Positions 51,543 through 63,625 of a DNA stretch of 64,000 nt are shown here, one piece after another. The stretch spans positions 8,682,001 to 8,746,000 of the forward strand of contig NC_088316.1 in NCBI RefSeq assembly GCF_910592395.1, in the 5' to 3' direction. The notes beneath the pieces are model-generated. The model was not told the origin of the DNA and ran no database searches. It was given only the letters and a program-made list of their open reading frames with translations. Source of the DNA: Lineus longissimus (Eukaryota; Nemertea; Pilidiophora; Heteronemertea; Lineidae). The translations under genes and the position numbers were made by a program. Numbering within the stretch: the first letter of the stretch is position 1; each line of letters opens with the position of its first letter.

Positions 51543-52039
51543 ATGGCCTGAAAATTAACAAATTAATCTCAGTTTCTTTTTTTTGAAACACCCTGTATTG
51601 GGATTTTTTTCACGTTTTGTGAATCTGTGAATTTTGGCAATTTTTTTGCTGAAACCCCCAAAAATCCAACTTTGCTCATTTTAATTTTTTTTGTTCTGAA
51701 TAATGCACAACAACCATGGCAATCAATAGCATGCATGTTTTTGACCACTAACCTAATGGTAATTGCCCCATTGGAGGTTTTGTTTGAAAAAAATCAGTTG
51801 AAATAGTGTCACAGAATATGTTGATTGTGTCATGTGACCTAATTTGCATAAATTTGCATATTTTCCTAATTAGAAATTAAAGTTTAGTTAATTGGTTATT
51901 AGTTGCAACAAATTGTCTTTACCTCATCTGGTTATGGAGCACAAGGCTTGAGAAAAAAAGCTCCAATGATCACTTAATTTTGCTCAGGACAGGACTGGCA
52001 CATACCTGCAGTAAGAAAAGGGTTAACTATTGTCGATTG

Positions 52040-52220
52040 CCACTGATCTGATATCATGGGTACATCTAATTTTCGAGGTCACAGTCTAGGTTAAATGGTT
52101 AAATTTCCATTTGGCTATATACTATAGCATGCTTATTAACCAGCATGAATCCATAACCGCCAAATATCTATACAGTGAGCACAATAGCCCATGGCCTTTT
52201 CATTCTTGGTTTAGTTGGTC
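52040..52220 (+). repeat. Dispersed noncoding repeat family, copy 3 (partial)
   Basis: ATACTATAGCATGCTTATTA, ACCGCCAAATATCTATACAG and GTGAGCACAATAGCCCATGG match the end blocks of copies 1 and 4. Confidence 0.7.
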
Positions 52221-52517
52221 AAGTACGATAGAATTGTCTGTCTGCACATCGGGGTGCTTGTATTCATGTACACGATAACTATGTTGACTGTTGTTTTCAC
52301 TGCGTCTTTACGGTAAGTAATTGGAACATTCAAATTACAATAAAGAGATTTTTAAAATGTTTATGGCTGTACTGGGCGCAAATAGTTGCTGTCCTCATTG
52401 TGTTTATTTGTGCTTCTTATTTTCAAGTAAAAAATCCTTGCAATTTCTTCCAGGCGATTAGCAGAAGTCAGCATTGAGAATGAGACAGAGAAAAAAAGTA
52501 AGATTTTGCTTAGTTAA

Positions 52518-53186
52518 CCCTTTATCTCCCAGAACGCCCCAAGCGGGAAATCCCAGAATGCCCAAAACCGCCCGAGATCGGCACTCATTTTAAAATTGCT
52601 TGGACTACACGCCATGACTTTGGAATCCCAGGAAAACCCCTGGCCTTGTTCTGGCATGTGCCAAGTTTGCAATGGAGCCCAAAATATATATTTGTTCCTG
52701 TGGAAGTTTTTGGAAAAAAAAAAGATTTTCCCTGATATTTTGAGAAAAAAAAATTGATGCTCGTTCGGCAGTGATGTTGAGTGATATTCAGGGACTATAG
52801 TTCGAGTGAATTTGATGGATTTGATGCTGATACTATTAAGGAAACTAAGCGGTGTAAAAAGTCGTGGCTTGCTAGTGTATTTGATAACACTGATGATGAT
52901 GGGAGTGAGTTGGAACTTTTCATGTTTTTGACAATTATTCTCACTTAGGTCATTCAGGCGTGACTTTGGACTGAATTGACCTCTTCTGTAGTAGTGTCAT
53001 TATGAAGACACTTCAATTCTAAACAAAACAAAATCAGTAAAAGTTGTTGATACATAAATTGAACGGTTTTTCTGTAATTTCCTTTTTTCTGACACATGTT
53101 GTGTTTGGCACTAAAACAATGGCGATTATGTAAATTGGTTGGTATTTCAGGAGGGCTTTCTGCCTATGCCCCCGGCCAATAAAGGG
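52518..53186 (+). mobile_element. Second short piggyBac element, TTAA flanks
   Basis: CCCTTTAT at 52518 and ATAAAGGG ending at 53186 are flanked by TTAA at 52514-52517 and 53187-53190. Inside, on the plus strand near 52795-52920, a short frame reads YSSSEFDGFDADTIKE and later FDNTDDDGSELE, an acidic stretch like piggyBac N-termini. The element is only 669 bp, so it is nonautonomous. Its TIR differs from that of the element at 22336, so it is a separate family. Confidence 0.8.
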
Positions 53187-53190
53187 TTAA

Positions 53191-53730
53191 TGTTCAATGA
53201 TGCCTTCCCATACAATGCAAAGCAAGCCTGTTGGATTTTCTTGTGGAGGGGGAGGGGTATCAGTCATAGTTGGAGGATTGCCTCTTCCATTGAATAGTGA
53301 CCAACTGTATTGGGTTAGATATACTCTAAAACCTTGTTTTTATGGGTACAAGTGTCCACCTCATTAAAATCTTGCATGACCGGCCCACTCATTTCACATG
53401 CATGGTGTCTTTACAATGGGACCTTACCATGATTGGCTAAGGTCGGGTTCTCGATGAATGTCTGAAGGAACTTCGCTCAGTCGCTTATCAGGTCATGAAA
53501 TCGACATGTAGTCTTGATTTGAAATTGATCCCATTGGGTGAGAAGGCCTATTGCAACCCGCGGTTTTATACCGGGTGGCTCCAAAAATTAATCGGTGGAT
53601 TGATTTATTGGGATTGGAAGGTTTGGGGCGAGATCTGGGATAAATGCGAGTTTTAGGAAATCCTAAGACTAACGTTACCGTAAGCGCTTGTAGTATGGAC
53701 TTGTCATGTAAGAGTGCTTTCACGAGAGGT
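53191..53730. other. No gene seen
   Basis: No protein motif, RNA gene or repeat boundary is recognised. Confidence 0.5.
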
Positions 53731-53731
53731 T

Positions 53732-53850
53732 AAGAACTGGCTCCGATAACACAATCCCTAGCGTTAACACCACCTTTTACACTAAAAATGCACATGGAAA
53801 CCTGTGTTAACGTTAGCGAATGCTAGGCTTACGGTGCCAGTTCCGAACAT
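53732..53850. repeat. Imperfect inverted repeat with 45-bp arms
   Basis: AGAACTGGCTCCGATAACAC through CTAGCGTTAACACC pairs with the inverse of GTGTTAACGTTAGCGAATGC through GGTGCCAGTTCC. Arms match at about 30 positions. It could be one end of the pogo element that follows, or a separate foldback repeat. Confidence 0.5.
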
Positions 53851-54112
53851 AAGAATTACTCCAGAGTTCCACAGGTTTTGGATAGGGTAATTGTCGAAAA
53901 ATCAAGTAAACAAGATTCTCCTTTCATAGTCATTTATTCTACTTGAATACTTACTTATCACAATTAAGATTGCTGTTTCCACTATTTATCCATAGATTAC
54001 GAGAACAATTCTGAAACAATAATTAAGGACTCCTGCAGTAGTTACCCCCAAATCGTAAACGGACTCTTTAAGTTTTACATGTCATAATGCTCAACGTCCA
54101 AATGATAAGAGT

Positions 54113-55485
54113 TCAGTCCATATTAATTTCGTCCCTTTCAACCTGTACGAATTCCAGACCCGGTTCCTCCTCTTCCTCATCCTCCTCAAGGTTGGGGAAT
54201 GGCCCAGCTTCAATAGGGACCGGTCGCAATGCCATCTCAAAACCTTTTTCAATCACGGCCCCATCAACAGCAGCCCAAGCCTCACTTACAATGGTGACAA
54301 CATCCATCAGCTGAATTGGTTCGCATCGGCCCTCTCTATCCTTTTTCCATGCTTTCCACCTCTTGCGCATATGGTTCTTGAGGGATCTCATGACAGTCAG
54401 GTCCAGGGGTTGGACAAGTGATGTACAACTGGCGGGAATGAAATCGAGGATTCCCCCAAGGTTCATAGTTTGCACACCGAAATTTTCCGTTCGATGAACC
54501 CGGTACCGATCTACCAGTAACAAAAACTGTTCAGCCTCTTCTGCGGTTAGATACGGTTGGAAGGCGTGTTCAAACCAGTGTTCTGCTGTCTCCTCCTTCA
54601 TCCAACCTGTTGCTGATGAAGTTATGACCACGTTTTCTGGTAGCTCTTGGTCCGCCAAGGCTGCAAGCTGCCTGACGAATCCTTTATTTGGGAAAGTCAC
54701 GTGAGCCGCCACTTTTCCGCCGGTTGCAGTGATTGCAAGAGTAACTGTACATCCAAGTTTGGTGTTGGACCTTGAGGTGCGGATGTCCACGGACTTTGCT
54801 CCCTTTATGCTGCATGTGTACGTTGGTCGTAGCTCAAACAAGGCAAACGTTTGATCCATGTTAAAGAGAAGTCTCATCGGAATTTCAAATCGGTCGATCG
54901 TGTCCGTGACGTTGTCTCTGAACACTTGCGCACGATTGGCGGCATCAGCTGGGAGGGTGGTCGTATCTTTGTTAGCTTTCCGGAATGAAATTTTCTTCCG
55001 GTCCATAAAGTTCGCCACCCAGCCGTTCGAAGCGTGGAATTCGTGCATGACTGGTTGAGTCCGGATGAAATCTTGTCTATCGTCAGCGGGTAACGCGTGC
55101 CACCTGTCTTCGAAAATTGACATAGCTTTCTCTTGGACGTCTTCGACGGCGACAGGCAGCCTTTTTTCTCTGACCCCTCTAAACCAGACGATTAGTCTCT
55201 CTTCAACATCAGGCCAAATACCAACGTTCCCCTCTTTTACGTGTCAGACTTTGCCTTTTCCTTCACCAGCTTTTTCTTCTAGTTCTTCCAAATTCCATTT
55301 CTGCATTGTTTTCGGACTGAGATTCCACAGTGTTCTGCAAATTCCCGCATGTTGTTGACGGTTCCGTCCAACAGCGCAGCCTCAAGGTCCTGCAAGTAGG
55401 CTATTTTCTCTCTAACTGTATAACTTCTCCGGCGTTTTCGCAATGACTCTTGACCATCCATCTTCACAATTGGCAAAGTGAGCAA
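54113..55485 (-). pseudogene. pogo/Tigger-type transposase (CENP-B-like HTH plus DDE_1), one frameshift
   Basis: From 55485 down: a basic helix-turn-helix start (KRRRSYTVREKIAYLQDLE), broken near 55260-55280. The second CENP-B-like DNA-binding region continues with IWPDVEERLIVWFRG and DRWHALPADDRQ. The DDE_1 core follows in an open 337-codon frame: first Asp in LLFNMDQTFALFE, second in FLLLVDRYRVHRTE (where many relatives have DNxxAH), third in TSLVQPLDLTVMRSLKNHM. It ends with a Glu-rich tail. All three catalytic acids are present, so a single break separates it from a full-length protein. TIRs and TA duplication were not identified. Host-domesticated genes of this family exist, but the frameshift argues against one here. 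Confidence 0.85.
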
Positions 55486-55489
55486 CTGA

Positions 55490-56290
55490 AACTAGATACC
55501 CGCTTATACAGGCCTATGATGACCTTGAGGACATATAGGAAAGAAGACATGATATCTGTCTGCCACTCTTGCGCAATTGGTGACAAAACCTATCAGTCGA
55601 AACGATTGTCGTAATCGGCTGCGGACACCTTGAAATTGACCATACTGAAGTCGGCCAGATGTCATTCTGCCTCGGTGGTAGGCCCATTGGCCATGCCTTT
55701 GAATATATCTTAGTAGCCCTTTTATAGTGTGATTTGGGGGGCGTGATCTATTCCATCGACTGGAATATTGGATGTGTACCCATAAAAACAAGGTTTTAGA
55801 GTATGTAAAAATCTCCTGTTGGTTCTGCACACAGTGCAGAAAATCCTGGAACCTGACGTTATCTTTATTTCACCTCCTCAACAGGGTCACTGAGGGCGAT
55901 GATGGTAGTGTTGTTTTACTGAGATTTTGGCAGCTAAAGCCTTGCAAATTACGCTTTTTCTACCCATTTTTTTATGCCCCTGACAATTGTGCTGATACGT
56001 ATAGTGTGGTCTCCAGGGTGACGTTGCGTATGAAAATACACTGGGCAATGCATGTGAAAATCAACAAACCTTGACCAGCAACAAACCTTGAGCGCCGCTT
56101 ACATAAATACCATTAAGAAACAAACGTGATATTGAATATCAATTGATTTCTTCATTCAATTCATGGTTCATAATCATGGTCAACCCTGAACACTTTAGCA
56201 CTCCAGCATTTTGATATATTTTCCATCTGTTCCTCCCAAAATGTGCCTTAAAATTCCTAAACAGTTGAAATTTAACATGAAAGTTGTAGT
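55490..56290. other. No gene seen
   Basis: Minus-strand frame 55504-55830 and plus-strand frame 55772-56074 are open but have no recognisable domain. They may be flanking sequence of the pogo element. Confidence 0.45.
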
Positions 56291-57060
56291 AATACTTGTC
56301 AGTAAGTGTATAACTCATTCACTAGGCCACCAGGGGGCCAGGATACTCAACCTAAAAAGTGTGATATCTTTTATGAGTGACTCGTTTTCGATGACATTTT
56401 TATGGTAGGTAAACCAAGGGAGGATACATCACATATCTTGTGGGTTTTTGATTTGACCTTATTTTCAAGGTCACATTGGTCAAATGGTGTATATTGGCCG
56501 TTTGGCACGTTTCTTAACTGTAAAATCTTTGAACTTGAAATTTGGTATGCATGACTCCCTACGTTATTTATGTAAAGGAGGCAAAAACTAAAAAAGGTAG
56601 AAATTGCAACATCTCGCTTATTAGTGACTTGTCGATGATATTTCTCTGGTATGCATGACTCTCTACGTTATTTATGTAAAGGAGGCAAAAACTAAAAAAG
56701 GTAGAAATTGCAACATCTCGCTTATTAGTGACTTGTCGATGATATTTCTATGGTAGGCACTCGAAGCAATGATACATCACATGTCATACCGACTTTGGTT
56801 TGACCTGTATACTATACATGTAGCATGTTTCTTAAACAGGATGAATTCCTAATCACCAAATATCTGCACAGTGAGTACAATGGCCCTTGGCCATTTCATT
56901 ATGGTAGGTACTCCAAGCAATGATACATCCCATGTTATTCCGACTTTTGTTTGACGTATGTACTATACATGTACTATGTTTCTTAACTAGGATGAATTCT
57001 TAACCACCAAATATCTATACGGTGAGCACAATGGCCCTTGGCCATTTCATTTCTTTATTC
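56290..57060 (+). repeat. Dispersed noncoding repeat family, copy 4, internally duplicated
   Basis: It carries the same ordered blocks as copy 1, including GGTAGGTACTCCAAGCAATG, CTATACATGTAGCATGTTTC and GTGAGCACAATGGCCCTTGG. The block from about 56752 to 56895 is repeated at 56900-57050. Confidence 0.8.
56544..56751 (+). repeat. 104-bp tandem duplication
   Basis: 56544-56647 and 56648-56751 differ at only one or two bases (GACTCCCTAC against GACTCTCTAC; TTTCTCTGG against TTTCTATGG). The similarity is much higher than between family copies, so the duplication is recent. Confidence 0.95.
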
Positions 57061-57590
57061 CCCACCACTGTTCAGTCCCCAATCTTCATTCATCTGGAAC
57101 TACACTCTACACCCAACACCATATCTACCCCTGGCCCTGCCCCACTCATTCACCGCTCCCCTCATCCATGAACAACATGCCCAACCCTTAGAGTAAGCCC
57201 CAGGCAACCTATCTGAACCAAACTAAGCCGGAGACTCCAGAGTCTGGCAAGACTCAACTGACAATTCTAGTTTCGATTTTTGTGACCAGTTGGCGGAATT
57301 GGGTGGGCATGTGTGTAAGTTGACACATTGCCAACAGTGTTTGAATTTAGTGGTTTTGATGCATTCCCGCGGAATCCCGAGCAACATCATAGTTGCGCAG
57401 TTATGTCCAGGGCACCCGAAGCTGCCTGTAGACATCAGCTATTTTGTTCCGTGTGAAGCGATGATAAATTAAATTAGAAGGAATAAAATCATTTGAAATC
57501 AATGGTTGATATAAGTTGATCATCTGCTCAACACACCAGGTGAGATGTCTAGATTAGATTCTTGTGATTGGTTTGAGGTTATTAGTTTTT
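57061..57590. other. No gene seen
   Basis: Open frames on opposite strands at 57223-57472 are mirror overlaps without a motif. Confidence 0.5.
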
Positions 57591-57670
57591 ATTCCCCCAT
57601 CTTCGAGGGGGCAATATGTCGACACTATGTCTGTCGTTGTCCATCTGTAAACTTTTCCATTTGTGTGCCA

Positions 57671-58217
57671 TGACTGGAGAATGCTTTCACTGAATGGAAT
57701 GATTTTCACTGTGGGAATTGCCAATGGTAAGCGGAAGGTTCCTTTTGATTATGGGCGATATCTTTTATACAATATGCCTTGGAGTCCGTTTCCAGGCATT
57801 TAAAGGAGAATACTTTCATGGAATGCAATGATTTTTGATATGGGAATTGCCAATGGTTAGATGAAGTTCCTTTCGATAATGGGCACCATCAACTATCTAA
57901 GGTGGCCACCAGGGCAGCTATCTTGAAATCTGTTTCTGGGCATTTAAAGGAGAAAGCTCTCATGGAATGCATTGATTTTCAATGTGGGAATTGCCAATGG
58001 TTAGACGTAGGTTCCTTTCATTAATGGGTGCCATAAACTATCCTAGATTGCAGCCATCTTGAAATCTGTTTCTGGGCATTAAAAGGAGATCACTTTCATG
58101 GAATGCAATGATTTTCATTCTGGGAATTGCCAGTGGTTAAATGAAGGTTCCTTTCGATAATGGGTACCATCACTATCCAAGATGACCAGCCAAGAAGCCA
58201 TCTTGATTTTCGTTTCC
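57671..58217 (+). repeat. Four tandem units of 130-143 bp
   Basis: Units start near 57671, 57801, 57944 and 58080. Each contains GGAGAATACTTTCATGGAAT or a variant, TGGGAATTGCCAATGGTTA, AGGTTCCTTTCGATAATGGG and ATCTTGAAATCTGTTTCTGG. A TTCCCCCATCTTCGAGGGGG hairpin phrase lies just upstream at 57594-57613. Confidence 0.85.
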
Positions 58218-58990
58218 ACTGTAACGAAGATCCTCCCCTTACTTTATGTAATTTCTTTGTCATGTATTGAAGATGGCTGGAGGAAGGTCCATTTCAATTT
58301 TTATGTGCCAAAGGTATATTCAGTTTCTAATCCACGGACAGGGGCAGTCATAGACCCCTCGTTTCACAGTATATTCAGTTTCTGCATGTGCTACTGGTAT
58401 TTCCATTATAACATCTCGCCCAGTTGTTCAGTCAGATAATGGCATTGAAATAATTTACTTCACTACACTTGAACAGTCCTGTGACAATGGGTGGTTTAGA
58501 TCTGATGACAATTAACAGAAAAAGGTTCTTTAACGTTCTTGATTGATAATTTATTATAAAACACGTTCTGCAAAAACAAATATAAAAACATGAGGCAATG
58601 AAACACATACGGTATTGCGAATGAATGTTACAAACGAATCAAAGAGAAATCGAAAGGAAAGTAATCATACCTAAGAGTGCAATTTTCATGTTATAATGTA
58701 AACAGGACTGACGTCTGCGAATGATTCTCAAAAATGATGTTAACCCAACCAAAATACATAACGTAAATAACATCAAAGACGGCAACGTGATGACGTATCA
58801 AACGAAGTGACGTAATACAAAAGGACGGGAAAAAGAATCCCCAAAAATGTACAAAGTATTTTATGTCGTTCATACTCTACCCAGGTCAGACTTTCTCATG
58901 TGTACTCCATTCGGACACACCCAGGAAGAAATAATCTATTTATAATAGAAATTTCTTAGCTAGTTCGCTTAGCTACACCTAGGCGGCGCC
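58218..58990. other. No gene seen; may contain the left end of the DIRS element
   Basis: AT-rich sequence up to the GC shift at about 58980. DIRS elements have inverted rather than direct terminal repeats; the right end lies outside the window, so the left terminus cannot be fixed. Confidence 0.4.
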
Positions 58991-59324
58991 CCTATACAGC
59001 ATCTGCCTCATGAGAGCCGCCCTTCACCAGTACTTCTTCCTCGGCACACTGTTGCACATTGTTCCGAGATTTTTCTACGTTGTTTTTGCCAAATTTTGGT
59101 CGATTCCACGTTCGAGAAGGACACCCCGGGACACCTTCGGGACGCTTATTATCTCTAGGAGACGGGTGAGATCGTTCTTTTACCATCCTCCCTCGATTTC
59201 TCCTTTTGGAGCGTGCTTTTTCTGCCGTCTCCCAAGAAATTTTTTCTCTGTTTTCCCGGGCTGTTGGTCACGTGACCGTTCGTTTTTATACTTTTGTGGT
59301 TTTTCTGTTAGAAATTTCGGCGTG

Positions 59325-61681
59325 ATGACATCGTTATTGCCGTCCTTTCTTTCTTCTTTGGGTGTTCCACCCTTTGTTCTGGACCTCCTGCCCTTCAGGG
59401 CGGGTTTTCGAGGTCCGTTTACGGATGTATCGGGGATTCATTGTCCCCGGCCCGGTTCTTCCCCGTGTCGGGGTGCGGGTAGTTCCGCCCCCATTGGGCC
59501 GGACCCTTCCGCCCCCGGGATGCCTTCCTCTTCTCCCGGCACCGCCGGATGGAAGATGAAGAAGGTGAGGAGAGGGGCACGGCCCTCAAAGGGAAGGGGG
59601 TCTTTGACTCCCTCTCCCTCGCCCTCCTCACGGACCCCCGCTAAGCGGCGAGGTCAACGGGTTTCGACCCCTCCCGACCCCTCCCCCCAGGCCGGGCACC
59701 CCTCTTTTGGGGGTGTGCCCCCTGGGGAGGCCTTGGGTTTGAGTGTTGGTGACCCTGATTCAGGGACACTCCCCAGGGCTAGCCCTGTCCCCTTTCCAGG
59801 GGGCAGGGCTCCGGGTGGGACTCTGGACGTTTTACGTCCCGATCCCCCCGCTGACGCCCCCACCTGTCATGGGTTGGTGAGCAGCGTCGCCCCCGGTGAG
59901 CCGCCTGTTGTTTCAGGTGTGTTCCCCCGTCCCCCTCCGGGGTTTGCGACGGGGTTGCGGCCGCTGCCCTTGCCGGCGGCAGCTGGCTCTGCCAGCACCA
60001 CGGTTGAGTCCACGGCCACTCCGGGGATCCGCCACCCCTTCGCTTTGGGGCGGGCTCGTCCGTCCAACCCTCACTCTGTGAGTCACGCGTCTCTTCGGAC
60101 GCCCCCTGGCGGGGCAAGACCAGTTTTCACCTTCCCGTCTTTGCCGCCGTTCACCGCACCCGGAGGTGTCCTGCCCGGTGTGGGCAGGGGGTCGGTGAAC
60201 GACCACTATTCACGGACGAGGGGCCCTGGTGCCCCCCCCCCCCGTTATGGGTGCCGTCAGACCGTCTATTTCCCCGGTCTGACCCCACCCTGCTCTGTCG
60301 GGTATGTCGGGGTTGACGGGTGTGGCTGCCGATCAGGCATGCCCCCCCCCTCCCGTGTCTGCCCCACGGGAGTCCAATTTGAGCTCTGAGCCTCTGCCTC
60401 TTGCTTCCTCTCTCACGGAGGAGCAACGGCAGTTGCTTAGGAGCCTGACGGACCGCTTGGAGGCTTCCAACCTCCATGACAGGTCCTCGGCTCGCCCGGC
60501 CGAGAGGCCGGTGGCTTTTGATTTGAGTCATCAGCCAATGGACTGACTTTAGCGACTCAGTCTTTTTCGGCCTCTGAGGCTGACCCCCCTCTGGGGGTGA
60601 GGACTCCGCCATTGTCGCGGGTATGCGCGACTTGCGCGCTCTTGTTCGGCAATTTGTGCCGCAAGACACATGTCCTCTCCCGACAGTCAACCCCGCCCTC
60701 GGTAAGGTGCCATTCGACTTGTTCGGCGACGCCTCCGAGCAGGAGTCGGATGCGGTCCCTGACCGGGCTTTCCAGGAATTGCCCGCGTCTCCGGCCCTGA
60801 TTAGAGCCTCCACATGGTTGGATAAAGCTCTCAGGGACACAGCACCTTCTTGCGGGGGACATCAGCGCGCCCTTGTCTTTACGCTCCCGTCTACGGGGCC
60901 GGGTGCCTGGACTCAGGCTGGGAAGCGATTCACGACCGCTTCCCCTCCAAGCCTGTCCTATTGACCCGATTATTATCGGGTCTCACCGTCGGGAACCGAC
61001 CCGGTTTCACTGTCGCCCCTCAAGGACGACATCCAACTTTCGGGCTTAGTACCCCCTAAAGTCCTCTCTTCTTCGGCCTTAAAGGATGCGAAGAATGACG
61101 AGGCCCTGGCTAAGGAGACCCAGGCGGTGTTATCTTACGCTGTCCTGACTCTGTGTGCCCTTACCAGGTCTTTAGCCGCGGTTGCCTCGGAGGAACAGCG
61201 TATTCTCGCGATGTCCCTCCAGCAGTCCCTGCAGCATGCCAGTGATCTGTCTGCTTAGCAGGCGGCTAACGGCGTGCTAAAACGCCGGGACTTGCTCATC
61301 GGGGGGGTTGAGCACGGTCAGGTCCCAGTGTCTGCGGGGGGCATTAAGGACCGCTCCATTGAGCGGCCCTTTCTTGTTTCATGACTCCCTGCCTGACACC
61401 ATGGGTGCTCAGGCACAGTCTGATCGCCCCCGTCCGCGTTCCTATTCACAGGCCGCGGGCAGGGGACAACAGGTGGGTCTCGACGCCCCCGAGGTTCGTC
61501 GGCTCGTCGTAGGCCCTCGTCCTCGCGTGGCTCCTCCTCCTTTCGTCCCACAGGGCAGACAGAAGCTGCGGCTCCCTCTCGCCGCTCCAATAAGCGCCAC
61601 CGCTCCTCAGGCAGGGGCGGGGGCGGCGGGCAGCCCAAGCGTCCCTTACAAGAGAAGGGTCGCGGGGGCAAGCGCAAGTGA
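59325..61681 (+). pseudogene. DIRS Gag-like protein (frameshifted)
   Basis: The ATG at 59325 starts MTSLLPSFLSSLGVPPF. A long Pro/Ser/Gly/Arg-rich region runs in frame 3 to about 60300, moves to frame 1 (60304-60546, with SLTEEQRQLLRSLTDRLE) and then to frame 2 (from about 60600: FDLFGDASEQESD, FQELPASPALIRASTWLDKAL). Frame 2 continues through SLQQSLQHASDLSA, a TAG at 61256 and VLKRRDLLIG to a basic Gly/Lys/Arg tail ending GRGGKRK with a stop at 61679-61681. The basic tail is typical of DIRS gag. Frame changes occur near C/G runs (for example CCCCCCCCCC at 60233). Confidence 0.75.
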
Positions 61682-61765
61682 CTCTTTAGTCCTTCCTCCT
61701 GCGCCTCCAGGTGGCGCCCCCACAGTTGGCGTCGTTGGTGGCAGACTGCGACACTTCGCAGACTT

Positions 61766-63150
61766 TTGGGACCGGTGGTGTCAAAAAGACTCCCCCGTGC
61801 CGGATATGCTCCGACACGGTGTCCGATTGGACTTTTCCCGTCCCCCCCTATGACGTCGACTCCCACCCCGCTGTCCCCGCCAGTAGACCCCGTCAGGGCG
61901 CTTGCCCTTCGATCGGAGGTCCTGTCTCTTCTCAAGAAGCAGGCAGTGAGGCTGGAGGACAACCATTCCTCCCCGGGCTTTTACAGCCACGTCTTCTTGG
62001 TCCCCAAGAAGTCGCGGAAGTGGAGACTGGTCATCGAACTGTCCACCTTGAATCAGTTCCTCCGGGTCCCCAGCTTCAAGATGGAGACAACCAGGTCAGT
62101 AGCGGTCGCGATGCAGCCCAACGATTGGGCTATCTCTCTGGAACTTCAGGACGCGTATTTACACGTCCCGGTCCATCTAGAGTTTCAGCCCTTCCTTCGT
62201 TTTTTCTTCGAAGGAAAGGTTTATCAGTTTCAGGCCCTTCCTTTCGGCCTGGCTTCTGCTCCGCTGATTTTAACAACAGTCGTCAAGGCGATTGCCGCGC
62301 CTTTTCACGCCATGGGCTTAAAGCTCCATTGCTATCTCGACGACTGGCTGCTACGGCACCAGGCTCATTGCCGTCTGGGAAAGCAGGCAAAGTTTCTGCT
62401 CGTCACAACTGGACAGGCAGGGTGGTTGTTAAATTGGGACAAATCCGAGCTGGACGCAGCTCAGGATTATGTCTTCGTGGGGGTGCGATTTCGCACACGA
62501 GAGGGCCTGATGTTCCCCCCTCTGGACCGAATTCGCAAGATTCGGTCCTTGGTCGGGATTTTTCGCCGTCAGGACAGCGCCACAGCCCGACAGTTTCTGT
62601 CGCTGCTGGGGCTGCTCAATTCGGCAGCAGACCAGGTTCCTTTCGGCCGCCTGTATATGCGCCCACTACAGCTCCTCCTGCTGTCGAGTTGGCGTCCATT
62701 CACGGACTCCCTCGACCAGCGGATATTTATCCCGGGGTCTCTCCTGAGGGAGGTGTGGAGTTTTTGGGGTTCGGAGACAGAGCTCCTCCGCGGAGTGCAG
62801 CTCAGCTCTCCGTCGCCCCAGATGTCCCTGTTCACGGACGCCTCCCTTTATGGTTGAGGCGCCCATTTGAACGAAGGGGACCTGACCACCAAGGGCACGT
62901 GGTCAGAGGGGGATGCGCGTCTCTCGATCAATATCCTCGAGATGCAGGCTGTCATCCTGGCCGTGAGGGCCTTCCCGTATCATCTGAGGGGTCACAGGGT
63001 TTCTCTTTTCTCCGACAATTCGACGGTGGTCGCTTATATTCGGAGACAGGGGGGGGGGACGAGATCCGACACATTGTGCCGTCTCACTTGGGAGCTCCTG
63101 CAGCTTTGTCGCCGCTTGGATATCCAGCTCCTCCCCGTCACATCCCCGGC
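61766..63150 (+). pseudogene. DIRS reverse transcriptase and RNase H
   Basis: The frame from 61766 shows HSSPGFYSHVFLVPKKSRKW, LVIELSTLNQFL, SLELQDAYLHVPVH, FQALPFGLASAPLILT and the catalytic LHCYLDDWLLR near 62325-62355. NWDKSEL, FVGVRF and LSLLGLLNSAADQVPFGR follow. RNase H starts with SLFTDASLYG, where TGA at 62855-62857 replaces the usual Trp codon. It continues in the same frame with GAHL, INILEMQAVILAV, LFSDNSTVVAYIRRQGGG, and moves to frame 1 at HIPGKRNILADALSR. Catalytic acids are intact. Confidence 0.93.
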
Positions 63151-63625
63151 AAGAGAAATATCTTGGCCGACGCCCTTTCCAGGTCGGACCGTCTGGTCCA
63201 GACAGAGTGGACCCTCCATCGCGAGGTGGTCTCTCGCCTGGGGGCCCTGTTGGATGCTCCGGTCGTGGACTTGTTTGCGACTCGGTTGAACAAGAGGTTC
63301 CCCCTGTACTATTCACCCCTCCCGGACGGGGAGGCCTTGGGAGTGGACAGCCTGTCGTCCTCCTGGGACGGCCTCAATGCTTATGCATACTCGCCAACCC
63401 CTCTGTTGCTACCGGTACTCGACAAGGTGGCCAGTTCACGGGTCAGACTTTGTCTAATAGCACCGTGCTGGCCGAACCAGGCCTGGTTCCCGGTTCTGCT
63501 GGAGCTGCTGACGGATCACCCCCGCCGCCTGCCGGCGTGGGACCGTCTGCTTTATCACCCGATCGGCCGGGTCTATCATCAAGACCCTTCTTTTTACAGG
63601 CTTCACGCCTGGAGGCTGTCGGGTA
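63150..63625 (+). pseudogene. DIRS methyltransferase-like (DAM-type) domain
   Basis: VVDLFATRLNKRFPLYYSPL, then GVDSLSSSWDGLNAYAYSP, LCLIAPCWPNQAWFPVLLEL and LHAWRLSG form the conserved block that follows RNase H in DIRS elements. The P-x-W-P-x-Q-x-W-F-P motif is the recognised signature. Its role in the element is not established. It lies in frame 1 downstream of the RNase H shift. Confidence 0.85.

Larger units (their letters stand above)
49915..51597. mobile_element. Element with 60-bp inverted repeats, holding a LINE copy
   Basis: CAGGGTGTTTTTTTGAAAAA at 49915, through GAGATTATTTTGTTAATTTC to ATGGCTA near 49977, is matched in inverse by 51537-51597, which ends TTTGAAACACCCTGTA. The LINE at 50330-51413 lies between the arms and probably inserted later. 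No target duplication found; class unknown. Confidence 0.65.

Noticed and set aside
52010-52030. AAAAGGGTTAAC as a further piggyBac terminus
   Set aside because: No matching CCCTTTT end with TTAA was found upstream within a reasonable distance.
60151-60840. 229-codon minus-strand frame in the DIRS gag region
   Set aside because: GC-rich DNA has few stops; this frame mirrors the gag frame and has no domain. The same applies to the other minus-strand frames between 59400 and 63300.
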